Origin: UBA8752 sp036159995
GTDB taxonomy: Bacteria > Bacteroidota > Bacteroidia > Flavobacteriales_D > Sanyastnellaceae
DNA length: 35,939 bases
Assembly (NCBI GenBank): GCA_036159995.1
Contig: JAYYEI010000032.1
Coordinates: 1-35,939, forward strand
Direction: 5' to 3'
Shown: positions 1 through 7,490 of the stretch, piece by piece
Position numbering within the stretch: position 1 is the first letter of the stretch
How the letters are laid out: each line of letters starts with the position of its first letter
Position numbers and translations under genes: made by a program
Notes under the pieces: generated by a model
Databases searched by the model: none
Seen by the model: only the letters and a program-made list of their open reading frames with translations
What the model was told of the DNA's origin: nothing

Positions 1-1077
1 ACGACCCAGTTCACGCCAGGCACGTGGGAGACGGACAGCCTGAGCGCTGCCGTGGTGCTGGATGGCAACCCGTCCTACTTCCATTGCCAGAACCAGTGCC
101 ACCAGATCGAAGGGCGCTGGCGCATGGCCGACCTCGACGCCTTCGGCCGCCATTGGGGGCTGGCCGAGGCCGAGAATGCCAATTTCTGGGTCAACACCAA
201 CAGCAAGCTTGGGGAGCACGATTTCAACCAGTTCTACGCCATTTACAGTGGAAGCGGCAACCTCAATGCCGAGGGTCTGGGCGTTCTGGCCGAGGGCAAG
301 CGTTGCTTGTGTCACCTTCTCGCGTCTCCCTTGGTTCCGGATGTGATCAGTTCAGGGCCATCATTGGAAGACCTCGAGGCTTCCGTGGCCTCGCTCCAAT
401 CCGAATTGGAGGGTCTCGGAGCCACATTGGATTCGCTCGAGCAATGGGTCGCCCAGCAGGATCCCGAACCGTGGAGCCCTCCCGTGGATTGGGGGTGCGG
501 AGTGGCCGTGGAACACTTCGGGTGGGAGTATGCCACTGTGGCGATCGGGAGTCAATGTTGGTTTGCCGAAAACCTGAGGGCGGAAACCTATCTGGATGGG
601 AGTCCCATTGCCTCGTTGATTCCGCCCACGGAGTGGGACACGCTGACCACCGGCGCGCTGTCCCATTATCCTTCGCCCGAGTGGGACCTGATTTATGGCC
701 GGCTCTACAACTGGTACGCCGCGACGGATGAGCGTGGCCTCTGTCCCTCGGGGTGGCATGTTCCGAGCTATGATGACTTTTGGGTGCTCGGCCAGGGGTT
801 GGGGGGATCCATGGTGGCGGGTGAGGCATTGAAAGCGTCTCCGGATTCCGAAGTGCCTTGGGACGGCACCAATGTTTCTGGATTCAATGGATTGCCCGCG
901 GGCCAAAGGCAAGGTCAGTATGTTGACTATGTGGGGAGTTTGGGCGAATGGTGGACGACAGCGGACAATCAAATCGATTTCACGTGGGCGGCTCTGGTGG
1001 CCACCGATTCTCCCCAGTTGAACTTCGGCAACACGAGCAAGCGGCTCGGTCACTCCATCCGCTGCGTGAAGGATTGA
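1..1077 (+). CDS. FISUMP-domain secreted protein, 5' end outside the window
   Basis: The reading frame is open from the first base, so the gene starts upstream; 358 residues are visible. The C-terminal half (about residues 165-358) matches the FISUMP type (Fibrobacter succinogenes major paralogous domain): it has the signatures GSQCWFAENLRAETY, YGRLYNWYAA and GLCPSGWHVPSYDDF and ends with SIRCVKD. Before it lies a short heptad-like stretch (about residues 120-155, rich in Leu, Glu and Ser) that may be a coiled coil. The N-terminal visible part contains HCQNQCHQIEGRWRMADLDAF, which looks like a second, divergent FISUMP/DUF1566-type fold, but I am less sure of that. FISUMP proteins are secreted or surface proteins of Bacteroidota and Fibrobacteres with no settled biochemical role. 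The stop lies 4 bp from the stop of the convergent phosphatase gene, with no obvious terminator between them. Confidence 0.8.
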   Translation, partial: TTQFTPGTWETDSLSAAVVLDGNPSYFHCQNQCHQIEGRWRMADLDAFGRHWGLAEAENANFWVNTNSKLGEHDFNQFYAIYSGSGNLNAEGLGVLAEGKRCLCHLLASPLVPDVISSGPSLEDLEASVASLQSELEGLGATLDSLEQWVAQQDPEPWSPPVDWGCGVAVEHFGWEYATVAIGSQCWFAENLRAETYLDGSPIASLIPPTEWDTLTTGALSHYPSPEWDLIYGRLYNWYAATDERGLCPSGWHVPSYDDFWVLGQGLGGSMVAGEALKASPDSEVPWDGTNVSGFNGLPAGQRQGQYVDYVGSLGEWWTTADNQIDFTWAALVATDSPQLNFGNTSKRLGHSIRCVKD

Positions 1078-1081
1078 AGGT

Positions 1082-2458
1082 TTAGAGTTGGAGGCCGATG
1101 ACCAGGACGTCGTCGGTCTGCTCTTCCTTGCCTTTCCAAGCCTTGAACTCGGCTTCCAATGCCGCTTTCTGGGCGCCCAAAGTGTGACCTGAGGTTTGGC
1201 ACAGCAGATCCCGAAACCGCCGTCTCATGTATTTCTTGTTCTTGGGGCCTCCGAATTGGTCTTCGAATCCGTCGGTGAAGAGGTAGACCTTGTCGCCCGG
1301 TTCATACTGCACGATGGTGGAGGGATACTCCTTGGCCTCGTTGTAGAGCGTGGATCCCACGGCATGCCGGCTGCCCTTGATGGCGGTCATGGTTCCGTTC
1401 TGCAGGAGGTGGAGGGCGCTCTTGGCTCCTGAAAATTGAATGGCCTGTCCTCCCTGGTGGATGGCGATGATGGCGATGTCCATGCCGTCCTGGAGGTCAT
1501 CAGACGAGTCGAGGTTGAGCTTCTCGGTCACTTGGCTGTCCAACGTCCGCAAGATTTCTTGGGTGTCGGTGATGTGCTGTTGGAAGACGATGGAATTGAG
1601 AAGGTCGTGGCCCATGATGGTCATGAGGGCCGCAGGAACCCCGTGTCCGGTGCAATCGGCTGCAGCGACAATTTGGATTCCGTCAGCCCTTCCAGACCAG
1701 AAGAAGTCCCCGCTGACGAAGTCTTTTGGCTTGAAGAGGATGAAACCGTCATCAAAGTCTCGGAGTATCGCGTCTTTGCGTCCGAAGATGGCCTTCTGGA
1801 TGGAGGCGGCATAGTGCAAACTGTCGAGTGCGCTGCGTTTCTGCTGCTCAAGAGAGGTTTTGGCGTCGAGGATTCGGTCTTCGTAATGGCTTGTTTCCTT
1901 TCTGATGTACTCCATGAGGACATAGGCGACGGCTGCGACGGAAATCAAGCCGATGATGTGGAGTGGAGCGATGAAAGCCGGGTCGGTGTGGACGAGGGGG
2001 TCGATGTGTCGTGTGCAGAGAATCGAGATTCCGTAGAAGGCCATGGCCGTGGCGAAGCCGAGAAGGCCCCAGCGACGCTCCTTGAAGACAATGCCGCCCA
2101 GCATGGCCGTCAGCACGAAGAACATCTCATTGCTGTATTGGTCGCCGTAGACCACGATGACGATCAAGGTCCCAAGGTTGACCCCAACGATCAGCAGGGC
2201 CTTGGCCAACCCCGTCCGGAGTTGGGACAGGGCGATGAGTGGAGAGGAAAAGAACCCGGCCATCGCGAGGTCGATCGCCGCAGAGGTCCAGTCCCCCATG
2301 AGGGCGAACAACGTTCCATAGAATGTGGTGACCGCCATGCTGGTGAGGCAGATGTAGGTCACCAAGCGGGTGTTCCGAACCTCGTAGGGTGGAGTCTCCT
2401 CGTGAAGGCCGAGGTGGCGGATGGTGGTCCATAGCGAATGGGCCGAAGGATTGGGCAT
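1082..2458 (-). CDS. Membrane-anchored SpoIIE/PP2C-family serine phosphatase
   Basis: 458 residues from the ATG at 2458 (start MPNPSAHSLW). A longer in-frame start at 2515 would overlap the divergent esterase gene, so I reject it. The N-terminal part (about residues 30-200) is a run of hydrophobic segments, roughly six membrane helices, followed by a short Glu/Gln/Lys-rich linker (EDRILDAKTSLEQQKRSALD) likely to be a coiled coil. The C-terminal part is a PP2C-like SpoIIE/RsbU phosphatase: it has FVSGDFFWS, VAAADCTGHGVPAALMT, LFTDGFEDQFG and the terminal QTDDVLVIGLQL, and the acidic residues in these motifs bind the metals. Such proteins dephosphorylate anti-sigma antagonists or other Ser/Thr targets, here probably in response to a membrane signal. 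No partner (anti-sigma factor or STAS protein) is visible nearby. An ACCTTG box lies about 5 nt before the start. Confidence 0.88.
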   Translation of the reverse strand: MPNPSAHSLWTTIRHLGLHEETPPYEVRNTRLVTYICLTSMAVTTFYGTLFALMGDWTSAAIDLAMAGFFSSPLIALSQLRTGLAKALLIVGVNLGTLIVIVVYGDQYSNEMFFVLTAMLGGIVFKERRWGLLGFATAMAFYGISILCTRHIDPLVHTDPAFIAPLHIIGLISVAAVAYVLMEYIRKETSHYEDRILDAKTSLEQQKRSALDSLHYAASIQKAIFGRKDAILRDFDDGFILFKPKDFVSGDFFWSGRADGIQIVAAADCTGHGVPAALMTIMGHDLLNSIVFQQHITDTQEILRTLDSQVTEKLNLDSSDDLQDGMDIAIIAIHQGGQAIQFSGAKSALHLLQNGTMTAIKGSRHAVGSTLYNEAKEYPSTIVQYEPGDKVYLFTDGFEDQFGGPKNKKYMRRRFRDLLCQTSGHTLGAQKAALEAEFKAWKGKEEQTDDVLVIGLQL

Positions 2459-2473
2459 CGTGTGCAAGGTCGG

Positions 2474-2501
2474 TTGGATTGTCAGAAGACTCCTACCTTG
2501 G
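2474..2501 (+). promoter_or_regulatory. Bacteroidota-type promoter of the esterase gene
   Basis: TTG at 2474-2476 is followed by a 17-nt spacer and TACCTTGG at 2494-2501, one mismatch from the TAnnTTTG -7 consensus. The -7 box ends 4 nt before the ATG at 2506, so the transcript should begin at or next to the start codon. Confidence 0.6.
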
Positions 2502-2505
2502 GTAC

Positions 2506-3669
2506 ATGAAGACAATGATCACCCTTGTTGCGCTGGCTTCGGCTTGCGTCAGCTTTGCCCAAGCCACGCCAGACACGATCTGCACCCTGAACTGTGCCCA
2601 TCCTGGCTATCGGTCCATCACCCAGGAGGTGGGCGGAGAGACCCTGATGCGGGAGTACATCCTGCATGTGCCTTCCGGATATGATGCAGCCATCGCCCAT
2701 CCCTTGGTCATTGTTTACCACGGCTTTGGGGACTGCGCCTCCTATTGGGAGGAGTCTCTCGGCCAGTATTTGGGGTTCAATGCCCTTGCCGATGAACAAG
2801 GCTTTCTCGTGGCCTATCCCCAAGGGGCTTACCGGCCAGCCAAGGAGTCGACGTATTGGGAGCCCGGCAATGGGACAGGGAATCACATTTATGACAACGA
2901 TGTGTACTTCACGGATCAGCTGATTGAGGATGTTGCGGATGACCACAATGTGGCCTCGGATGAGGTGTATGTGGCCGGATACAGCAATGGCGGCATGATG
3001 GCTTACAGTGTGGGATGTACTCGCGGGGATTTGGTGGCTGCCGTCGGGGTCATGTCGGGAGCGATGCTCGATGGGTTTGACACCTGTGACCCGTCCAACC
3101 CAGTTCCGGTGATCATTTTTCACGGGGTCGGGGATTATGAGCTTCCCTATGAAGGAAATGAATGGTATGCCTCAGTGGCTGAAATCGCGGGGCTTTGGTT
3201 GGACCACAACGGGATTCCGGCCTCGAGCCTGACCACGTCGAACTTGAATGGGGGCGATGTCGTCCACGACGCCTATTCCGGAGGCAATGAGGGCACGTGT
3301 CTGTCGCTCTATACCGTCGAGCAGGAATTCGGGGCGCCCGGCGACCACGTCTGGTTCAGCCAAGACATGGACGGCGTGTCTCCCAGCCGCATCCTCTGGG
3401 ACTTTTTCAATGAGGGGTGCAGTGCCGTCAGCGAGGTGGCCGATCTGGCTGACGAGCCCCTTCAGCTTCATCCCAATCCATTTGAGGACCACATCGTGCT
3501 CGAGGGGCTGGAGGAAGGCGTCCAGCCCTATTCCATCGTGACCCTGTCCGGTCAGAGGGTCCGGAGGGGGGTGATGGAATCAGGAGGAGCGATCCGGGGA
3601 CTCGAAGGATTGCCGGCTGGAGTCTATGTCCTCGAGGCTGGACCGCACCGGTTCCGCATCGCCAAGTGA
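2506..3669 (+). CDS. Secreted PHB-depolymerase/feruloyl-esterase-type hydrolase with T9SS sorting domain
   Basis: 387 residues. I chose the ATG at 2506 because it opens a clean signal peptide (MKTMITLVALASACVSFAQ) and sits 4 nt after a -7 box; the frame extends upstream but into the divergent gene. The alpha/beta-hydrolase core shows an oxyanion-type VYHGFGD (about residues 70-76), the nucleophile elbow GYSNGG with Ser160, a likely acid Asp210 in FHGVGDYELPY, and His281 in GAPGDHVWF. This is the layout of the poly(3-hydroxybutyrate) depolymerase / LpqC / feruloyl esterase group; the actual substrate cannot be told. The last ~75 residues (from LQLHPNPFEDHIVLEG to LPAGVYVLEAG and FRIAK) are a type A T9SS sorting domain, so the enzyme is probably exported and anchored or released at the surface. 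Confidence 0.9.
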   Translation: MKTMITLVALASACVSFAQATPDTICTLNCAHPGYRSITQEVGGETLMREYILHVPSGYDAAIAHPLVIVYHGFGDCASYWEESLGQYLGFNALADEQGFLVAYPQGAYRPAKESTYWEPGNGTGNHIYDNDVYFTDQLIEDVADDHNVASDEVYVAGYSNGGMMAYSVGCTRGDLVAAVGVMSGAMLDGFDTCDPSNPVPVIIFHGVGDYELPYEGNEWYASVAEIAGLWLDHNGIPASSLTTSNLNGGDVVHDAYSGGNEGTCLSLYTVEQEFGAPGDHVWFSQDMDGVSPSRILWDFFNEGCSAVSEVADLADEPLQLHPNPFEDHIVLEGLEEGVQPYSIVTLSGQRVRRGVMESGGAIRGLEGLPAGVYVLEAGPHRFRIAK

Positions 3670-3687
3670 TGGCGTACGTCGCGCATT

Positions 3688-3718
3688 AAAAAGGGGCAGC
3701 CACGGCTGCCCCTTTTTT
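3688..3718. terminator. Bidirectional rho-independent terminator
   Basis: A 14-bp perfect stem (AAAAAGGGGCAGCC at 3688-3701 with its complement at 3704-3717) has a 2-nt loop and a T-run on one side and an A-run on the other. It therefore works in both directions between the convergent esterase gene and the small membrane protein gene. Confidence 0.93.
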
Positions 3719-3742
3719 GTGCGAGTGAATCGCGAGAAGCGG

Positions 3743-4108
3743 TCAGTCGCGGCTCTTGACGAAGAACAGCACAGCAAACAAGCTGCTGATGGCGAGGTTG
3801 CCGATGGCCGTGGCTCCACCGGCCACACCCGTGGCCACGTGGAAGCCGATGATGCCGACCCACATGGCTTCTGCGAGAGCATACACCTTGCCAAAGGCGG
3901 CGAGGTTGTCTCCGGCGAGGTCGACTGTCTTCCAAGCAATGATGCCAAAAATGAGGAAGGTGACGCCCATGAATTGACCTAATGTGTGCATGTCGGCCGT
4001 GACGTCGAAATCAGCCATCGACATGAACTGGTCAGTCATGAAAAGGGCCATGAGGCCATTGATGAAGAGCACCGCAGCGGATGCCTTGAAAATGAGTGAG
4101 AGATTCAT
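3743..4108 (-). CDS. Small four-helix membrane protein, function unknown
   Basis: 121 residues starting MNLSLIFKAS. Four hydrophobic segments are visible (about residues 7-25, 44-60, 78-96 and 98-117), separated by short polar loops, and the protein ends KSRD. I do not recognise the family; small proteins of this shape are often filed under DUF4345-like or similar domains, but I cannot confirm that. It lies 12 nt downstream of the next small membrane protein on the same strand, so the two probably form one operon that ends at the terminator at 3688-3718. Confidence 0.82.
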   Translation of the reverse strand: MNLSLIFKASAAVLFINGLMALFMTDQFMSMADFDVTADMHTLGQFMGVTFLIFGIIAWKTVDLAGDNLAAFGKVYALAEAMWVGIIGFHVATGVAGGATAIGNLAISSLFAVLFFVKSRD

Positions 4109-4120
4109 GTTGTCGAGGGA

Positions 4121-4579
4121 TTACTTGTGAACGGGGGGATTCTGGCCGGTGGCGATCATCGCCAGACGCATGCCCATGATGAGGGCGAGGATGCCGTGGA
4201 AGAGGGCGGCAATCTGCGGGAACTCCGGCATGGCCAGAATCATCCAAACGGCGGTGGCGTTGATGATGAAGAGGGTCAACGTGATGCGCAGGCCCATGGT
4301 CTTGATCGCGGGGTGGTTGAAATCCACATCGGCGGGCACCACTGGGTAGGCGATGATGGTCTGGCACAGGAAGATGCCAATGGACATGATTTCGACCAGT
4401 CCGCCTTCATACATGACCTCGCCGGCCAACAGGCCAAGGGTGTTGAAGGTGACAATCATGCCGCCGAAGAGGAAGAATCCGAGGCGGACAAAGAGGGGGT
4501 TGCGGCGAAGGACGCCGAGAACGGCAAGCGCCGTAAAGATCCCGGCCAAGGCCATGGGGATCAGCATTTCATTTTCCAT
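4121..4579 (-). CDS. Small multi-pass membrane protein, function unknown
   Basis: 152 residues starting MENEMLIPMALAGIF. About five hydrophobic helices are visible (roughly residues 5-24, 31-53, 64-78, 96-114 and 119-143). The tail is short and polar (GQNPPVHK). No catalytic or metal-binding motif stands out, and I do not recognise the family. It is the first gene of a likely two-gene operon with the 121-residue membrane protein 12 nt downstream, and it is divergent from the beta-propeller gene at 4705. A CACCTTAC sequence lies 3 nt before the start; it resembles the local TACCTT-type -7 box but has several mismatches. Confidence 0.82.
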   Translation of the reverse strand: MENEMLIPMALAGIFTALAVLGVLRRNPLFVRLGFFLFGGMIVTFNTLGLLAGEVMYEGGLVEIMSIGIFLCQTIIAYPVVPADVDFNHPAIKTMGLRITLTLFIINATAVWMILAMPEFPQIAALFHGILALIMGMRLAMIATGQNPPVHK

Positions 4580-4692
4580 GATGTAAGGTGCGACACGTGA
4601 GGTGTCGGCGTTTGATTTCCCGCAAACTATTGGTTTTCAGGACTCACATCTCGGCAAGGAGTCAGAGTTTTCTTACACACCGTGTGAACGTC

Positions 4693-4700
4693 TACCTTGG
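4693..4700 (+). promoter_or_regulatory. -7 box of the beta-propeller gene
   Basis: TACCTTGG is one mismatch from TAnnTTTG and ends 4 nt before the ATG at 4705. Directly upstream are GAACGT (4686-4691) and an 11-bp inverted repeat CACACcGTGTG (4677-4687). A TTTT tract at 4668-4671 could serve as a weak -33 element. Confidence 0.55.
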
Positions 4701-4704
4701 GGGC

Positions 4705-6144
4705 ATGAGATGGCTTGCAGTTCTGCTCTTCGTTCCCTGGATCGGCTCCGCGCAGGTGATTCCGTCTTCCTCGAGTTACAACGCGGACATCGTCTGGGAG
4801 AGCGTCTATACGGATGGACCGGCGGGCAAGGTCAACCGGGGGGTGGTCGACAGTGAGGGGCACATCGGCCTCGTCTTCATGCCGGAGGACATGACCCGGA
4901 TACACAGAATCCATGGAGAGACGGGCGCCCTCCTGTGGACGCGGAGCATCGAAGGAACCGTTGGGTTCGGCATCGCCGTCTACGAGGCGGCAGATGGGCC
5001 GGACTACATCGTGACGGGAGGCATCGGCGACACGCAGGAGCGGTGGATGGCCCGGCTGGATGGCGCCGATGGCAGCACGGTTTGGTCCAAGACCTACACG
5101 GCATCGGCTGGTGGATTTGACGGAATTCGCATGGCCATCACGGGGTCGGATGGACTGCTCTACGGCACCGGGTTCACTGGTGGCGATGAGGCGGGGACCA
5201 TTTTCGTCGTGTATGCCGGAGCGGGCAATGTGGTGAAGGTGCATCCTGCCGACGGCGCCCTCATCTGGTCCGAGGACATCCCCGGTTCAGAGTATGCACT
5301 GGCCGTGGCCGAGGTGGAGGAAACGCTGTACTGTGCCACGGCCGAATGGGACGCCGACCTCGGCATCACGGCGCTCAGCACCACGGGATCCGTGCTGTGG
5401 CAGGAGCCACTGAGCGGCACGGCCGACATCATTCCCTATGACCTCGCGACGGATGGGGCTCATCTATACTACGGGGGGCACCGAGGGCGCCCTGGCGCCG
5501 GGGACCCATTCGATTTCAGTTGTGTCAAAGCCAACCTCGATGGACAGGTCGAGTGGATTGGCCATTACGCCAACCCTCGTGGGTACAGCCTCTCCCACAT
5601 TCGCAATGAGCTGTACGGAGTCCAGGCGGATGCTACGGGTGTGTATCTCTTCGGTGGCACGGGCGACGAGAGCGGATACAGCGAGCAAATCGCCCCTTAC
5701 GAATCCTCCGACGTCTGGAACGGCTGGGCGCTGAAAGTGGACCACGAGGGGGAAATCCTGCAGAGTTCGGTCTTCTGCCAAGGTGGGGTCAACACCGCCA
5801 CGGAGTACGGTTGCCTGATCGAGGGGGGGTATGTCCTCTTCAATGACACCGATGCCGGAGGCGACACGGAAGTGGGGGTAATGCGCATCGCCGAGCCTCA
5901 GACGACAGGGCTGGCCGATTGGAATGCAGTCTCAGGGCTCGTCGACCTCGACCACCGGCAGGACGCTCACATTGTGGTCCCCCACCAGCCCGTGACCTGT
6001 ATCCTGTTGGATGCCCTTGGACGTTCCGTGTGGTCAGCGGATGTAGAAGGACCTACGGAGCTGCCTGACGTTGGCCTTGGCTGGTGCTTCTTGGAGGTCC
6101 ACTCGGGCACGCGCACGGAGATCCGCAGGTTGCCTCTCCATTGA
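4705..6144 (+). CDS. Secreted PQQ/beta-propeller-like protein with degenerate T9SS tail
   Basis: 479 residues from the ATG at 4705, which opens a signal peptide (MRWLAVLLFVPWIGSAQ); the frame also extends upstream, but without a signal-like N-terminus. Recurrent blade-like segments GALLWTRSIEG, GSTVWSKTY, GALIWSEDIPG and GSVLWQEPLSG are spaced about 45-55 residues apart. This is the pattern of PQQ-type or BamB-like beta-propellers in which each blade reports an accumulating value. The last ~70 residues (ILLDALGRSVWSADVEG followed by LGWCFLEV and IRRLPLH) look like a shortened T9SS type A sorting domain. I infer an exported surface protein of unknown ligand; no enzymatic residues are evident. 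Confidence 0.78.
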   Translation: MRWLAVLLFVPWIGSAQVIPSSSSYNADIVWESVYTDGPAGKVNRGVVDSEGHIGLVFMPEDMTRIHRIHGETGALLWTRSIEGTVGFGIAVYEAADGPDYIVTGGIGDTQERWMARLDGADGSTVWSKTYTASAGGFDGIRMAITGSDGLLYGTGFTGGDEAGTIFVVYAGAGNVVKVHPADGALIWSEDIPGSEYALAVAEVEETLYCATAEWDADLGITALSTTGSVLWQEPLSGTADIIPYDLATDGAHLYYGGHRGRPGAGDPFDFSCVKANLDGQVEWIGHYANPRGYSLSHIRNELYGVQADATGVYLFGGTGDESGYSEQIAPYESSDVWNGWALKVDHEGEILQSSVFCQGGVNTATEYGCLIEGGYVLFNDTDAGGDTEVGVMRIAEPQTTGLADWNAVSGLVDLDHRQDAHIVVPHQPVTCILLDALGRSVWSADVEGPTELPDVGLGWCFLEVHSGTRTEIRRLPLH

Positions 6145-6194
6145 TTCGCTCCTGAACGTCGCAAATCAAAAGACACAACTCAATCCCAAACCCT

Positions 6195-6716
6195 ATGAAA
6201 TACCATGCTTTGCTTTCGCTCCCAGCCTTCTGGTTGGTGGCCTGCACGCCGCCCGCAGGTGGCGGTTCTTCTCAGGCGGATGCGCTGTTCAAGCAGAACT
6301 GCGAGACTGCCCGCGCATTGATCCGTGACTTCGACAACGAGGACATTCCGGCCATTCGCGCCCATTTCGCCGACAGCGCCCGTTGGCGGGCGACCACCTT
6401 CGGCAAGACCGAGCCGGCTTCCCTCGAGGACAAGGTCAACGGCTGGGCTATGGCCTTCGCCAAATACGATTTCGATCTGGTCACTGAGGATTTGCGGCTC
6501 CTACCGGGGGTCAACGCCCAGACTGGGGAGCCGGACGGTTCGGTTCGTGTCTACTTCGATTGGGAAGCGGCCATCCCGGCCACCGATTCCACGGAGCGCA
6601 AGGCCGTGACCATCACCTACTATGAGAGCTGGGATTTCGACGCCGATGGAAAGATCTGGCTCACCCAGATCTTCGGTGATGAGACTGCGGCCATGCAGGC
6701 GCTGAACGGCATGTGA
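6195..6716 (+). CDS. Putative lipoprotein with SnoaL/NTF2-like fold
   Basis: 173 residues. The N-terminus MKYHALLSLPAFWLVACTPP has a lipobox (LVAC, acylated Cys17). The mature part has the character of a SnoaL/NTF2-like cone domain: a helical region (ALIRDFDNEDIPAIRAHFAD), a central WAMAFAKYDFDLVTEDLRLLPG, and C-terminal strands (VRVYFDWEAAIP, AVTITYYESWDFDADGKIW). No catalytic residue can be assigned. It is 50 nt after the beta-propeller gene and is closed by a strong terminator, so it may be co-transcribed; the intervening gap holds one GAACGT motif (6154-6159) and no clear -7 box. Confidence 0.75.
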   Translation: MKYHALLSLPAFWLVACTPPAGGGSSQADALFKQNCETARALIRDFDNEDIPAIRAHFADSARWRATTFGKTEPASLEDKVNGWAMAFAKYDFDLVTEDLRLLPGVNAQTGEPDGSVRVYFDWEAAIPATDSTERKAVTITYYESWDFDADGKIWLTQIFGDETAAMQALNGM

Positions 6717-6734
6717 CCGGAACGTCCGGACATG

Positions 6735-6762
6735 AAAAAGGCGGGCCTGGGCCCGCCTTTTT
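6735..6762. terminator. Bidirectional rho-independent terminator
   Basis: A 13-bp perfect stem (AAAAAGGCGGGCC at 6735-6747 with its complement at 6750-6762) has a 2-nt loop and A/T-runs on both flanks. It separates the lipoprotein gene from the convergent outer-membrane protein gene. Confidence 0.93.
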
Positions 6763-6780
6763 CTATTGTCTAAAGGGCAA

Positions 6781-7221
6781 TTAGAAACGGGTTCCAAAAC
6801 CGATTTGGAGTTGGAGGTTGTCTGAAGCACCATCGGGGAGGCCGAAGTTGTACTGCAGATTAGGTGAGATGTACAACACATCTTTGAAGTCGATGTAGTG
6901 GCCAAAGCGGACACCCAAATCGAGGTCGCCTGTGACGTCACCGACGCCAACTCCAATGTAGTTGTCGCCCATAAAGTAGCCCACGCGAAGATCCATGTTC
7001 AGATCATCTGTGGAGCCGGCAATGTTGGCGTCTACAACGATATCATCTGCCACAGCGTAACCGACCGTCGGAGCGATGGCCACACCAGTGGAAAAGATGT
7101 TGAGTAGGGTGGTGGCGTCACCCGTACCGAGATACCAGGAGCCCTTGGGCTGGGAAACATCCTGAGCGAAAGAAGTAGCAACGAGTCCCGTTGCGAGGAA
7201 AAGGGTCAATATTCTCTTCAT
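6781..7221 (-). CDS. Small outer-membrane beta-barrel-like protein
   Basis: 146 residues from the ATG at 7221, which opens a signal peptide (MKRILTLFLATGLVATSFAQ); an in-frame start 29 codons upstream lacks such a signal and is less likely. The mature part alternates short Gly/Asp-rich turns with amphipathic strands (TVGYAVADDIVVDANIAG, MDLRVGYFMGDNYIGVGVG, LDLGVRFGHYIDF, LYISPNLQYNFG) and ends in an aromatic residue (LQIGFGTRF), as expected for a small Omp-type barrel. It is divergent from the CotH gene across a 269-bp intergenic region. Base composition is less GC-rich than its neighbours, as is common for abundant envelope proteins here (inference). Confidence 0.8.
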   Translation of the reverse strand: MKRILTLFLATGLVATSFAQDVSQPKGSWYLGTGDATTLLNIFSTGVAIAPTVGYAVADDIVVDANIAGSTDDLNMDLRVGYFMGDNYIGVGVGDVTGDLDLGVRFGHYIDFKDVLYISPNLQYNFGLPDGASDNLQLQIGFGTRF

Positions 7222-7379
7222 GAGAGGGTTGATTTGGGGGCAAGGTCTAACGAATGCAGAGCTTGCATCGGTCCATGAAAGATTGTTATTGACAAAAAGG
7301 GTGTTCAATGGACACGAAGTGCTTGTGTTTCCAGTACTTTAAAGGGGGTGTTGGATAGGTCTTGCTCGGGGTGAAATCC

Positions 7380-7401
7380 GGGGATTTGGGTGGGATTTGG
7401 G
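7380..7401 (+). other. G-quadruplex motif
   Basis: Four G-tracts with short loops are present: GGGG, ATTT, GGG, T, GGG, ATTT, GGG. This meets the standard G3N1-7 pattern on the + strand, about 90 nt upstream of the CotH start and in the divergent promoter region. Folding in the cell is not shown. Confidence 0.6.
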
Positions 7402-7478
7402 TTGCCGACTGGAGGATATGAGGCGCGAATCCGGGATTCCGGGGTGCCCGAGGTCGGGACGGTGCGTGCTCAGTCAGC

Positions 7479-7486
7479 TAACTTTG
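7479..7486 (+). promoter_or_regulatory. -7 box of the CotH gene (perfect TAnnTTTG)
   Basis: TAACTTTG is an exact match to the Bacteroidota -7 consensus and ends 4 nt before the ATG at 7491. No TTG -33 element is seen at the usual spacing. A transcript from this box would have essentially no 5' leader. Confidence 0.65.
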
Positions 7487-7490
7487 AGAG

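Larger units (their letters stand above)
7222..7490. other. Divergent intergenic region between barrel and CotH genes
   Basis: No gene is seen in this 269-bp stretch. It contains a G-quadruplex motif on the + strand (7380-7401), a small inverted repeat GAATCcggGATTC (7427-7439), and the CotH -7 box (7479-7486). On the minus strand a TTAGACCTTG sequence near 7244-7253 may be part of the promoter of the barrel gene, but it is a poor match. Confidence 0.6.

Noticed and set aside
3743..3760. Homology between the 121-residue membrane protein and proteorhodopsin because both begin MNLSLI
   Set aside because: The identity ends after six residues; the rest of the proteins, including helix number and the retinal lysine, do not match.
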